64,000 nt of DNA from Hofstenia miamia (Eukaryota > Xenacoelomorpha > Acoela > Hofsteniidae). Position 1 is the first letter of the stretch; every line of letters starts with the position of its first letter. The notes under the pieces were generated by a model that had not been told where the DNA came from, did no database searches, and saw nothing but the letters and a program-made list of their open reading frames with translations. Shown here piece after piece: positions 23,961 to 37,000 of this stretch. The position numbers and the translations under genes were made by a program. Location: NCBI GenBank assembly GCA_900660155.1, contig CABFPE010000774.1, positions 137,856 to 201,855 of the forward strand. The letters are read 5' to 3'.

Positions 23961-25880
23961 TTCGGGTTTCTCCAAGACACTTCTTTCACGATTTTATAAG
24001 AATTTTGTAATTTTTTCTGCAGCATCTGTGGTTCGAAGAAATATACTCGTGTTATTACTAGTCACAACGTTAAAATTAAGTGCACAAGGTTAGTAAGTCT
24101 AAGTATAAATAGGTATTTTTAAGTGCAACTGCTACTGTCAACCATTCCATTCACTTGTCCTTAAGCATGTCAAAACACCGCTGTGCGCAGCAGAATGAAA
24201 ATAAATTGAATTCTACTCTTGATAATTTCTTTTCCACAATATCTGTTTGATGCTCGTTAGAAATGTTTGATCAAATTAAATAAATTTATTCCCATTATCA
24301 AAATTTGACATGACTTTGCTTTGGCATTAATGATTGTATAAGAGAAACATTTTAAAGAATTATAATTCCACCAAAATAGCGGCAATAATTGGAAAGAGTA
24401 ATATTGGTGTAGAATGAATGTCCAAATTCGTTTGGTCAAAAAATTTGTAACTCGTAAGCATAAGTATAAAGAGTGTGTTCAGGTGCAAACCGAGAAAGGG
24501 GCTCAGCCCCAGCTCCTGCAATCCCCATTATCTGTCAATTAATTTTTGTTTAGTTTTTTGTAAGCAATACCATTGGTGAAATATATTTTTCGGAGGTGAG
24601 ATGTTTCCTCCATATTTGACCTCCCATCAAATGTGTCAAACTTCTCCATCATTCTTGTGTGAAGCTAACTGAAAAAATTAAAAAAGTATCGGTATAGACA
24701 AAAATGTTATACAAGATATTTCTGAAAATTCCTAATGATTTTGAAATTAGAAAATTATCAGATAGCATTAGTGATACTTCATTTCATTTGATAAAGATTT
24801 ATAGTGCTTACTAACTAATAGCTGAAGGCTGAACATCGGAAGCGTCGAATGCTTTGGTACATTACTAATAGCTTTCCATATTTTTTTCAAACATTAAAAA
24901 TATTTAGCGGTTTTCGCAGATTGAAACCAAATATATTGCTTACGGTACATTTGCAAATTAGGGCATAGTAAAACATTTTAAATTAATAAGCCAGTTGATT
25001 TAATAGCGCGTACATAAAGTACAAGTTGCGCTCTGCTAATAGTATTCTGCAGCAATGACAGTTGAAATAAAAATTTGGGAATGCATTGGAGCGAAGGACA
25101 TTCTTTTTAATAAGAGAAATTTCGCAGCTGTCATTGAAAGTAATTCTATAACAGAAAGATTTATGTTGAGATAAAGCTAAAAATTACAAATATATCTCAA
25201 CAATAAACCCAGTCACCACTCCACCACTTTCATTGTTTCAAACAATAAATGAAAAATTAGGAAAAGTATAAAGAGATTAGTAAGTCATTTCACTTGACAG
25301 GGAATTTAAACATCGTCTGACTGAAACATTGTGATTTTAAAAATAGCACTTCTTTACTAAGTTTCCTGCTATGGTTACATGAAGTGGTTGCATGGGACCA
25401 AAGAATATATATTGCAATTTTTTGATGCGCCAGGCAACTGCACTTTTAAAACAGATTTTAGTTCATATTCAATTATTTCAAACTTGATTCCATGTCAAAT
25501 TAAGCTTCAGTTATGATACTAAGTTTTACAAAATTTCATATTTTCTTTGATTATTTTTTATCAAGAANATATATATATATATAATATTTAATATCAATTT
25601 TAACGAATTTTTCTTAAGCCTCGTGTAGAATTAATATTGTTGAGGTTTGCAATGGTAAATTTTATTTTAAAATAATGTAACTAGAGATAAATATTCATTT
25701 CTACCTCCATTAGGTCGGACATTTCAGCATTCGCTATCGAAAAAACCGTGTTACATAGGATTTCTATTAATTCTATTTTGTATACTTTTAGGAGTTTAGA
25801 TTAAGTATGGACACATGTTATACAGATTATAGGTGAATATATTACATCGCTATTCCTGTTACAAGAGAAACAGAACTTAC
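23961..25880. other. Gene-free AT-rich sequence
   Basis: It includes a short palindrome GGGGCTCAGCCCC at 24498-24510 and a short (TA)n tract at 25569-25583 preceded by a single N (25568). Nothing else is supported. Confidence 0.45.
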
Positions 25881-27565
25881 CAGTGGTGGATAAAGAAATA
25901 TTTTTTAGAGGGGCCCAATGCAAGATAAAATGCTAAGTGCATAATTTGGTACTACCGCTGGTTAAAAAGTATTTAATTTTTAAAATTCAAAACTATGCGT
26001 GAACTTCACCATCATTTACTGACTCCAAAATGCAAGTATACAATTTGTGCAATTTCTCAAGACCCAACAGAATTCTTTATAAATTTTAATTATTTTGCAT
26101 CTTTATGTTATATCATAATTTTCAACAAATTCTTATGTACTTCGTAAAGAACTTAGGGATTACTGTTATTTTTGACATGATACTCTTTCAAAAGTTTAAC
26201 TTTTACTTACTGAAATGATAATTTACAAATGCGAATAGAAATTTTTAACAAATTCAACTTTTTAAGAAATGTAGCTTCTTTGTTAGAAATCCCATTTTCT
26301 TTGTTAAAATATTATAATCTCTAATTAAGGTTTGTGTAAATCAAGGGCACTTGGAAAATAACGTTCGCTAGTAGTTTTGGGAATTATCTCAACATGTTTG
26401 TTCTCTAGGAGAATGGTTTATAGTAATTTCATTCTTTGCAAATCTCAACACTTGTTTACAAAAATGTAGTTAATGAAATCAATTTCCAAAATTGTCAAAC
26501 ATTAAAATATTTTGCTAATAAAAACTCCTGAAAATAGTATATTTGATTTTTTGCCATTTACTAAGTCAATTAAGAAAAAATTTTATAGCCAAAATAATAC
26601 ATTTTTGTGCTTGTGAATAGCAAAATATCCAATAAATACTTCTTTAAAAAAGATGTACCTGTTAATTATTGTTGTCTGGTAATGCGAGAATTTTCGAATT
26701 AATAACTGCAACAATTCCAAATGTTTCGCAAGAGGCGCTGCAGTACTCTAAAATATTCATAGTTTTTACTATTTTTCTTTTGCACACTCGAAATTACAGC
26801 CTATTTAATTCAAAGTTTCCCACGAATCCTAACATCTTCCCATTAATAACGAAATTGTTTAAAGGAAAATACTGTGAATATTTAAATGTAAGAATATGTT
26901 GAAAGGTTATCTCCATTTTCTGCAAATTATACATTGTAGAATCTCTTCAGACTTTAGATAATGTTATTTTAGTCTTTTTAATCTTGTATCTACTTCAAGT
27001 ATAACATGACACACCAATAAGTGCTGTCTTAATGCGGTTCTTCCGTTCTCAGTACTTATCAATACTAAAAAGAATATTCTCGAATGTTCAAAGTTTAAGT
27101 TTGTGTTATTCAGTTATTTGTTTACCTCCAGCATATGTTTTGAGCAAAAATGTGCATATATCTAATTGTGGGAATGGGGGAATTACTCAAGTCATAGCTC
27201 ATTCCAATCTAGTGAACATTTCATAAAAAATTTAGTTTTCATACAATGCACTGTTATGTGTCATACCTTTTTTTCAAGTAATTTAATAGTTAATACATGT
27301 TTTATATTCAAATTAAAATGAAAAACCCAATTAGTTCGAACAGTTAATTCATTTTTTCTAAAGCACACTGAGTTTTCACAAATATTCTTGAAAAAGTTTT
27401 TAATGAATCGATTTTGATTTTTGTAACATTACAATTTTCATTGAATTTGACACGTTGCATACAACTATTACCAATGGAAAATTCTGAAATGTTAATCCAG
27501 ATTGATGACTGAAATTTAAACTACATGTTCACACTGAACAAGAAGTCAAAATACATGCAAATCCT
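25881..27565. other. Gene-free sequence starting with a transposon-end-like motif
   Basis: CAGTGGTGGATAAAGAAATA at 25881-25900, followed by GAGGGGCCCAATGC, looks like a degraded CAGTGGCGGATCCAG-type terminus. I could not find the opposite end. The rest shows only short unrecognised frames. Confidence 0.35.
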
Positions 27566-27815
27566 TGAACTAAATATAAACATGTAATTATAATTAACTA
27601 ACACTCAGATTTATATATATATATATATATATATATTGTGGAAATAAACATATGCCTACATAATATTACAAAATGAGGAACTGCTATTAATCTTTTGGAA
27701 TATTATTTCAGCTTACAATGTGACCCTGGTGTCAAAATTCCAAATCTTAGCAGGCATATAGAAGAAGTTAGNTGAACTAAATATAAACATGTAATTATAA
27801 TTAACTAACACTCAG

Positions 27816-27852
<37 letters not shown>

Positions 27853-27984
27853 GGAAATAAACATATGCCTACATAATATTACAAAATGAGGAACTGCTAT
27901 TAATCTTTTGGAATATTATTTCAGCTTACAATGTGACCCTGGTGTCAAAATTCCAAATCTTAGCAGGCATATAGAAGAAGTTAG
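27566..27984. repeat. Direct duplication (~206/212 bp) joined by one N, with (TA)n inside
   Basis: The segment 27566-27771 is repeated at 27773-27984, with the only N at 27772 between the copies. The copies appear identical except for the (TA)n tract: 27612-27636 in the first, 27819-27849 in the second. This is the pattern expected when two overlapping contig ends differ in microsatellite length and were not merged. Confidence 0.9.
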
Positions 27985-28634
27985 AATATCTTTAGAATTA
28001 AATTGTGATTATTTACAATGTCTTTCAAAGATTTTTAGTAAAATATATAAAAAATATATAAATACATAAATTCAAATTTCAAAATAAAGAAATTTGAATT
28101 TCTCAGAAAAACACTAAATTTAAAATTAGTAAATCAATTACTATTTTTTGGTTGTTGTCTACATTATTAACCTTCAAACTACAACGTCAGATTACGCAAA
28201 ACGACAAAATCCTTTCATCCATTTCCTCAAATCAATACAAAAGAAACTTGCATAAAAAAGCATCATCAGTCACCTTAGCTTTGCAAATAATATAATTGAA
28301 GAAATTTTTAATTGATAATTCTATGTACTCATTAGCCTACTTTCGTTTTGTACTGGAACATGACATCAAGATTACTTACCACGTTTGCACAATTGGCAGT
28401 TGTCACAATGACGTGACTGCGTAGGATGACAGATTTCATTTATGATGAACGAAGTTATACTTGACCAAAAAGTTTTTACTTTGGTACTGTTCAATTCCTG
28501 TCCTGAAATGCTAGTTTTTGTCGCTTTTCCGGTTTAGTCCCGGTAGTCACTAACGTTTTAGTTTTCCTACCAGATATCAAGTTAGAAATGCTTTAATTGA
28601 GAGTGAAAACATGACTAAATATAGCAAATTGCAA
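27985..28634. other. Gene-free AT-rich sequence
   Basis: I see nothing beyond AT-rich sequence with short, unrecognised frames. Confidence 0.5.
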
Positions 28635-28700
28635 TAAGTATAAGTGGTAAAAGTCTTAGGTCTCAAAACCAAGAGTTCGAGAACGCCGATCTGTAATGCT
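28635..28700 (+). mobile_element. tRNA-derived SINE-like head
   Basis: An A-box-like TAAGTATAAGTGG at 28635-28647 and a B-box-like GAGTTCGAGAAC at 28673-28684 are at roughly tRNA spacing. Between them CTTAGG...CCAAG can form an anticodon-like stem with loop CTCAAAA. The acceptor stem is not preserved, so this is a decayed tRNA-derived SINE or tRNA pseudogene, not a working tRNA. The loop would give a CAA (Leu) anticodon, which is only suggestive. Confidence 0.4.
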
Positions 28701-30640
28701 TAGACCAGCTGAACTAAATCTAGATTCAGACTTGGGTTCAGAACCAGGAATAGCTACATACGAAAGAGCCATTTGCAAATGCTATTTTTTACTATTCTTC
28801 CAAAATCTTAGCAGAGCAATATTGACGTCAGCATTAATAGGTTAAACAAATTTAGGTATTCATTAAAATTGGTTTTATCAAAATTACTAATTCTCAATAC
28901 ATCAAAGTAATTATCGAAATTATTATTACCTGTACTATTTTTAGACAAATCGAATGTTTAATATTTAAAATTCTAGAGTGAAGCCTCTTGATAATAAGTA
29001 TATATATATATATATATATAATATATGTCTTTTTTAAGAACACATTTGCATAGAGTACAATATTTCTGCACCACGATCCGCATAATAAAAATATTTGACA
29101 CCCCTCATTCAACGACCATTAGTTTTCATATTTTTCACGTAATAAATAAATTTTGTACAATCATATATTCTCTAAACAGACTTTTATTAGTTGAACAAAA
29201 ATTGAACATCTCTTTGTATAATATACTATTTAACTTAATTTTTCTAACCTTATGGATTGTCAGAGTAAATTTTGACTAGTTTCAAAGCGAGTAGTGTCTA
29301 CAAAATTTTGTTTTTGAATGAAGTAAGCAAGAATACTAAAATATATTAATTAGCAAAAAAAATTCAAAGAGAAAGCAACAACATGTAAAATTGCTGTTTG
29401 CTCTAAAAATTAGGGACGTATAAAACATGAAGGACGTATAGAATTTTGGATTTAAATGATTAAATTCCATTTGATATATTGCAAGACTATGTGGTCCAGA
29501 ATGTATTGATACCAGAATTTGGTCCCAATGAATAATCTGGTCACACTGTCTATGAATTTAAATAAGAGAGTAAGGTAGGAATATCTAATGATTTATTTTA
29601 ATATAACAATTTCATAGAAACATATTTTTTTTTAAATTTTGAAAGAAATTAATAATATGAAAGCTTATTGACACCTGAAACAAGACAAAATCAAGCGCTT
29701 TTAAATTTACAAGCCTTTGGACAAAGCATATTTATTTTAGGGTTAAATTCCACATAGAGTAAAAATATGTTATCGTTTATGAATACCCTACATGTTTATC
29801 TTTAGCTCATCTGTATAAAAATGGGGCATTACACCATTTGAAAATGTATTCTTTGCCTAATTGTAGATATACAAAAAACATCCCTATTTTATGACATTTT
29901 CAATTCAAAGCTGTGTTCCATGTAGACAGGCCTGAATACAATGGTTCATTGTTTACTAAATAAATTATTCATTTATTAATAATTTCAAAATATAACTGAC
30001 AATTTTACAAATACCTAAATTCGTATGCCTGAATACATTAACTTGTTTGAAAGATTCTCCCAATTTCAATAACATTTGTTCAAATACACTATCAACCAAA
30101 TTCTTGCCAACTGTTTTTATACAAGTTAAGCAATTTTATGTTTGTATATGCTTTGATAAATCTTGTTTACATAGAAAGATGATACCTATATCAAACTACT
30201 TTATGTATAAGAGAAGTTAAAATATGTTTTTACAATCTCAAATAAACAAGAATATCTTTTACAATCAAAATTTTTAAGTTCATAGGCAATAAGTTTTAAC
30301 TATTGAACCGATATTCTTTTGCAAACCTTAATAATCATCACTGCCACATGCTCTATTGAAATGCTAATAGACAGAAGTAGACGTTTTGGTTCATTTCATT
30401 TTAAGAACTAGCATGTTAAATAAAATTGTATTTCTTCGATATTCTAAGGAGAAGTGGGTCACATGCCTCTTCTATCCCATTGCGCTTGCTGCAAAATAAA
30501 TGAGAGGCATAGAGCAAAAACGTCCCATTTTTCCTTTTTCAAAGCAAATGACTACAACAGTAATAATTCAAAAATGTTCAAAACATGCACTCTTCATTTT
30601 TGGTACGACGGCAGAAGTGGGGATATAATACCAAAATGCG
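28701..30640. other. Gene-free AT-rich sequence
   Basis: It contains a (TA)n tract at 28999-29020 and only short unrecognised frames. The frame at 30454-30660 just upstream of the LINE shows no endonuclease-like motif that I can identify. Confidence 0.4.
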
Positions 30641-32230
30641 ATCCACGAAATACAGGATGAAATGAAATTTCGCTTAATACAAAAGTCGTCTATCCTTAAA
30701 TTACAAAAGAAAGAAGCTGACATTTTCGATAATTTCTTTACTAGGTTTAATGCTGAAGCGGAAAGATACTCTTGGTTTAATCCTCCTGTTATATTAATAT
30801 GCCAACCTAGGAAAAAGGATTACGACATTTCTAGACTTGAGTTATTTCGACCAATTACATTGACACCGGTTGCTGCTAGATGCTTGGATAAAATTGGACG
30901 TCTCTACGTCTATTACAGATCATGGTCAGTTTGCTTGTAAATTGGGACGATCGACGACGGATGCATTGCTGATCATCATCAACTTCATTGCTCAGAATCT
31001 TGACTCAATGAAACTACTATTGTTAAAGGACTGTTTTTAGATTTCACCTCTGCATTTAATACATTTCTACAAGTCGATTTATTGAATCAAATAAAACATC
31101 AATAACCTTGGCCGTCATTGTGGTTAAGAGACTACATGACAAATGGAAGACTAGCAATTAAACTCAGCAATGGACATATAGTGAATTCATAGATATGAAA
31201 ATTGGCGTACCGCAAGGAGGACCAATTAATGGCCTTCGTTTTACTGAAGTGACCAAGGAGATTTCCTCTACGACATTAGGATTGAATGGGCCTCAAGGCG
31301 ATGTTTCCAAATACTCAGATGATATGCGGGTAATGCATATAATTACAAAAGGTTCTCATCACTAGGATTACCCGTTGTACAAAAGTGGCACGGAACTAAT
31401 CGAGATAATATCTAGCAGAAAGAACTTAGAAATCAAAGGAAATCAATTTCTACCAACATGGGCTAAAAGATGTGTCGTGATTGAGCATAATAAATAGCAA
31501 AATTGAAGTAGACGGTAGTAGGGTTCCTACTTGTAGAATAGCTAAATACTTAGGAGTAGAAATTGATGAGAACTTAACCTGGAAGGATCATGTGACGTCA
31601 TTAACATGCAAAATTTATCATATCATTCGTAATTTATTCTGTTTTGTTTTTATGGACACTAACACTAAGAAATGGATTTTTTGTACAAATTTATTGTGTC
31701 ATTATCTCTATGCTGCTGAAGTTTATATTCCACGATTGACTTTGAAATTAAGGAAGAAGCTAAGAAGACCGATTCGATTATTTTCAAAATTAGCTAGAAT
31801 AGAAAACGTTTACCTCATCGAAATTGTTAATATTGGATATAAAAATCAGTGCATCAAAACTCACTCCTGCCTCGAAATAACCCAGTAGTTTCTCACTGGA
31901 TGGCGTCAGTAAGAGGTGCGGGCGCAGAGAGGAATGGAGAGTGTGCATTCCTCACCACTAACAAAAAAACGAACTGAACGTTTGTCATAATTTTCATTTT
32001 CTCAGGACTTAGGACTTTAATTGGTGATTACATGTATAGGTTTTGAAACTACCTTGAACTACTAGCTAAATAGTTGTGTGTTAAAATACATATATTTTTG
32101 TTTGTTTTAGTGTAGTGGGCTCTAATTAAGGAAGAGTGCCCGGTCGGTTCGGGGTGGCTCGGCCCCAAGAAAACGCTTGATCCGTTTCAGGGCCTGGTCC
32201 TAATTTCATGAAATTGAGACATCCATGGTA
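30641..32230 (+). pseudogene. LINE (non-LTR retrotransposon) reverse transcriptase relic
   Basis: Conserved reverse transcriptase blocks appear in order but in shifting frames. LFRPITLTPVAARCLDKI is at about 30842-30895. A CKLGRSTTDALL-like segment lies near 30938-30975. LDFTSAFNT has its catalytic Asp at 31041. LRDYMTNGRLAIKLSNGH is near 31123-31178. IGVPQGGPI is at 31201-31227. KYSDD, the catalytic box, has Tyr-Ser-Asp-Asp at 31312-31323. The thumb-like block KYLGVEIDENLTWKDHV is in the frame 31481-31888. Several stops and frameshifts separate these blocks. A Trp/Gly/Ala-rich tail ends near 31970, then a GC-richer 3' segment runs to about 32230. No endonuclease domain is visible upstream, so the copy is 5'-truncated and dead. 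The clade within LINEs is not assigned. Confidence 0.88.
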
Positions 32231-33603
32231 AACATGAATTTTTAAATAAAGTGATAGTCAATGCTGGTTGTTGTGTACTTATAAAACAGTCTAAAATTGT
32301 TGCTCAATTTTTATAAATAATATAGAACGGAGATAATGTTTGATGACAACATCATTTATATTGAATTATTGCTTTGGTCAAAATCATTGCTATTTTATCT
32401 TGAGAAGTAATATGATCTAACATATTAATAAAAAAACTTTGTTGGGACCAATTTAAGTTATATCTCTAGCACTTCTGTTTACTACTAGTTCCAAATATTT
32501 TTAGAAATTCATTATTTTTCATTCATATTCATAATATATTTTATTTTTTGTTCCTATACGATTTGAACATAATTATAAAAAATTGCTCATACAAATATAA
32601 ATTGAATTAAAATTAAATGGTTACAAAAGAAATGCTTTAATCACGATATATGCGTAAATAATTTTCATTCAAGTCAAGGCCTTCAATAGAAGGTTTTGAT
32701 AAAGTTCAAAAATTTCAAAATAAAAAATATCACCAACAGCAACAGGCTCTAAAATGCAGATGTTATCATATCACAACAATGATATTCATATTTTAAAAAA
32801 ATTTTCCCGAAATTAAGGACCTTTATTTGAAATGCTATCCTTACAAAACCTTAAAATGGAAAACAGAAAAATTTTCAAAAATAAAAGCTAATGTAGTTTT
32901 GGGTTAACTAAGTATTACAATTTTTCAATCCACTCCGTTATGATTTTCATACATTCTAAAACATAATTATTGGTATCATGTTCTGTAGAAATATATACAT
33001 CCTCTTGCATGAAACTACAGGGGAAAATTGTAATGTATTAGTTCATACCCCACCATAAATCTTACTAGGATCTGGCTATGTGCGGATGCGCTATGCCCCC
33101 AACCGGCAGTATATTTTTTGTTTTCCAAAAATAGAACTAATGCTTTTCATAAGCAATTTTAAGTAATTTGGGCCACAAAGTTTGGAACTTGCAGCCTTTT
33201 GGCTCCAACATATTAAAATAATAAAGTAATTATATATATATATATATATATAATGAAAATTTTCTAAGACTTGGTATAAGCCATGTAAAAACAAATTTAT
33301 TCAAATCATACGTATTGCGCTAAGAAATAGGATAAAAGTACACCCTAAAAGACATTTAAAATCTGAAAATTAATGTTCGTACAAATATCCAAAGAAAGAA
33401 AATTTTAATATTGTAACTAAGACCAATTATACGATAATTACTGTAGCAATTATTATAAAAGAATGCTTCATCAATCTTTTAAGTATACAATTACATCATT
33501 TCAAAGTATTTAATTTAGTTTAAATCCATCTTTAATTTCCCTCAATTTTTGAATGATGAAACTATGATTATGTAGCGAAACATGTATAATATTGAATAAA
33601 ATT

Positions 33604-33608
<5 letters not shown>
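32231..33608. other. Gene-free AT-rich sequence
   Basis: It has a (TA)n tract at 33231-33252 and nothing else that I can support. Confidence 0.5.
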
Positions 33609-33682
<74 letters not shown>

Positions 33683-33741
33683 TATAGATAGATATATAGA
33701 TATATATAGATATATATAAATATATATATAGATATATATAG
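33609..33741. repeat. Long (TA)n tract with (GATATA)n continuation
   Basis: About 35 TA units (33609-33678) are followed by interrupted GATATATA units to 33741. It is one of the two longest TA tracts in the window. Long Tyr-Ile reading frames on both strands come only from this repeat. Confidence 0.97.
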
Positions 33742-33905
33742 AGTGGTGTCCAAAAAAAAAAAAAATATTTTCTATAAAAAATTTTAAAAAATTTTGGGGG
33801 CCCAAAAAATATAAAGGGGAAAATATAATACGGGGGGAGACCCGTATAGACATCTCGCCCCGAGGCCAAAATTTGCAGAGACCTCTCTGTATATGGATAT
33901 CTTTT
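33742..33905. other. Homopolymer-rich segment of doubtful sequence quality
   Basis: Immediately after the long TA tract the sequence is made of homopolymer runs (a run of 13 A, then GGGGGCCCAAAAAA, AAAGGGGAAAA and CGGGGGGAGACCCG). This texture occurs nowhere else in the window and resembles low-quality read ends after a microsatellite. It may not reflect the true genome. Confidence 0.45.
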
Positions 33906-33958
33906 TGTAAAACGACATTCACTTTTCTATTAAAAATTCCCTGCAGGTTCTTTAAGAG

Positions 33959-34066
33959 ATCAACGACATAATATGTAATAGTAAAACCATCCTGACAGGA
34001 ACTGATAATGATATCAACGACATAATATGTAATAGTAAAACCATCCTGACAGGAACTGATAATGAT
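33959..34066. repeat. 54-bp tandem duplication
   Basis: The unit beginning ATCAACGACATAATATGTAA occurs at 33959 and again at 34013. The two copies appear identical. Confidence 0.95.
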
Positions 34067-37000
34067 AATACTTACTTGTGTGTTAACAAAACGTCATAAT
34101 TTTATATTTGATTTTGTGAGTAATGCATTAACATTGCGAATTTCATACGCAAGAAATTGCAGGCAATATTTCTCAGATTATATAACCCTAATTTCTTCAT
34201 ATGGATATTCTAAGTAGTTTTCAAGATCGAACTGAAGCCATTCAGACGACATAATCATTCAAATCACCATAAATATAAGAATAATTAATAATAAAAATTT
34301 ACTGCCTCTTATTTCACTTCAATGCCCTTTAGAGAGGACATTTGCTATTTGTTAAGATTTCAATGAAGAATTCTAGTCAATAAACCGAAATCTGTCTTAC
34401 AAAACTCACTGATGCGTCTGAATTGTACCTGATAGCGCTCAATGATAATGGCAAGGTCAATTATCTAATACATTCATTTTGCAAGCAAACTTAAATTGCT
34501 TTCAACTATTGCCAATTCAAAATAAGCAAACTAATTACGTATTAACACTTTTGTCAAAATACATACAAAACATAAATTTTTAAAGTACGTTAGTCTAATT
34601 CAATTCAAAATATGTTTTTCCCAAAGACCTTTCACTTATTCTTCTATCTAAATTATCTGTTTAATAATTGTCGCATCCAAAGAACGTTTGTCCCCAAGAG
34701 GATATGTGAACTTGCTTTTATTGATTGTGATTTTTTGTAAATCTCCTAATGTTAAGAATCTACTTTTTTCCAATCTTAATCAACTTCATTTATTTGAAGT
34801 GCAGTTCTTGACTTAATTTTACAACTAAGTATTTCAATGTTGCAGTTTGTTGTATAGATGATTTTTTGAAATTTCAAAGTCATGATTTGCCCTACGCAAA
34901 TATTCTAGATTCGGTTTTGTTTTTTTTGTTCAACATTGATGGATTTGGATAAAAATATTTTGTAAGTTGTCTTAAATTATTTATTAATGTACTCAAATCA
35001 TAACATAAGGATTTTTGGGTTTTGTTAAAATGCATATGTCATTTGCGCTATTATCCGACTTAGTAGTCTCATTTGCATACAGTGAGCATTGGAGAGGATA
35101 TAGAACTGTTTCTTGTTTACACCATTTTTGTAATTGAAATAGCTGGAGTAAACATTTCCTACCTTAACTCATTGTTTCTGTTCTCTAAGAAAACTGTATA
35201 ACAGCTGAGCGCTTTTAGTGTCAAAACCATTCACCTTTAGTTTTTTGTAAATTGTGTTATGACTTATGATTAATGCTATTAAATGCAATAGTTGTACATT
35301 CATCGTTATTTATATTAACTCTATTTTTATGGGGAGAATGCAAAATTGCAACCCAACCACATATCTTAAATAAATCACAATTATGATTACTGAAAGCTCA
35401 TTGCAAATTTTCATCTCGTAAAATTTATTTTTATTCAATTCCTGAAAAAATTGTTTCAATATGTTTGCCCAAGAAATTCCATGGACATTTTATCAAAGAG
35501 TATTACTAACGGATTCTAATACTAACATTTTTACTTCATATTTAGGAAGCCCCTGGATTTTTGGACATGTTTTGGCAACTTGTTACGTCCTTTTCATATT
35601 GATTAAATTGAAATTGAACTTTGAAGTGACATTGGACTAAATGCTGCCATTGGACCAGAATAATTGATTTATGAGAAAATAAGATGTTCAATAACTTTTT
35701 ATTTGTATTCGTTGTGCAGGGGTGCCACAAGTGGGCTGAGAGAGCAGTTGCCCCTCCTCAATAAATTTTTTCAGGAAAAACCTAACCGAAATTTTATAAT
35801 TTAAGCGATAAAATGCTGTTATTTAGTAAACATACTGGGTAATACATGTAACCAACATATCACAACAACAAAAGAGTGTTGTTTCAAACAACGGGCAAAG
35901 CACAACACAACAGTCGTAAATATATATCTAAAGTCCAATATCTTTCTCCTCCAACCGATCAGGACTTGATTTTCTTTACTATTAAAAAATACTAAAAAGA
36001 CTATGTAAAAAGCTGCTTACAAGAACTGTACTAGTGAAGATACACTAAACTATATTTATGTATACAATAATTAAAACAAATTATTAGGGTCAGTTTTGAC
36101 TTGACGCCTAAAATTCATAAAAGTATTTTACTGGTACATCCTTAAGTATGTTCTACTGTAAGTTCCAATCATATTAATAACTTCGCAAAAATAGAAATAA
36201 TTAGCTTACTGCTTTTTTATTAATAATTTTGAAAATAAAACATATTTTTTTATAAACAGATTTCTTCTATCAAAGAAAAATAGTAAATCTTGGGACCCTG
36301 GATTTTTATGTTCCACTCAACATGTTGTGTTATGTACACAAGAAAGTTAAGATTCCTACACAACACACAACAGCAAGTCTAAAAATTCATAACGCCTTTA
36401 CTGTCTTTGTGCATGGAATATTTAAAATTAGTGATTTATTCGTAATAAGATTTCAAACGATGTAATTATATGTTTATTAGCTGAAAATGAAACCTTAAAC
36501 ATTGCGCTTAAGGAACTTTAGGCTAGGGTCATGTCTTATGTCGAACAAAAATACTTCATGAAATACATACAATGAAAATAGGCTTTTGCCTTATTAATGC
36601 ACTCAGACCTTCGTTTTTCATAATCAAGGTCCGATTGATCTAATTTCATTTCAGAAAACCTTTAAATTTTTTGAAATACTTTTTGGTTTTAAATCGTTCA
36701 ACATCTTTGATGGATTTTGAATAACAAAATCATTCCGCTGAGCCAACAGAATTTTAGAAAATTTAAAATTGCAGAGAACAATTTTTCCAACTTTGCAAAT
36801 TTTCCTTTAGTCTACAAGATCATATTAGCTGTAAAAAGCAATTAACCTACAACTTTGTTGACAAAAATCGTGAAAATCGGCAAGATTAATTTATGCACAT
36901 ACAATATTTAAATGCATTTTGCATGGTTGGGCTTTGAAAGACATTTTAGAAATATTTCTGCTCCGCCGATTCGCGCCGAAATTATTTTTCTTGGTCATGA

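Noticed and set aside
23857-24093. 78-codon frame as a gene
   Set aside because: It lies in the C-rich degenerate block where stop codons are depleted, and no domain is seen.
24498-24510. GGGGCTCAGCCCC palindrome as a regulatory site or terminator
   Set aside because: It is short, isolated, has no neighbouring gene, and may be part of a decayed GC-rich repeat.
28635-28700. Functional tRNA gene
   Set aside because: There are box-like motifs but no acceptor stem and a mismatched B-box (GAGTTCGAGAAC).
33510-33922. Overlapping long - strand frames with many Tyr-Ile repeats
   Set aside because: They are translations of the (TA)n/(GATATA)n tract and the doubtful homopolymer segment; the same happens at 3121-3350 and 19436-19729.
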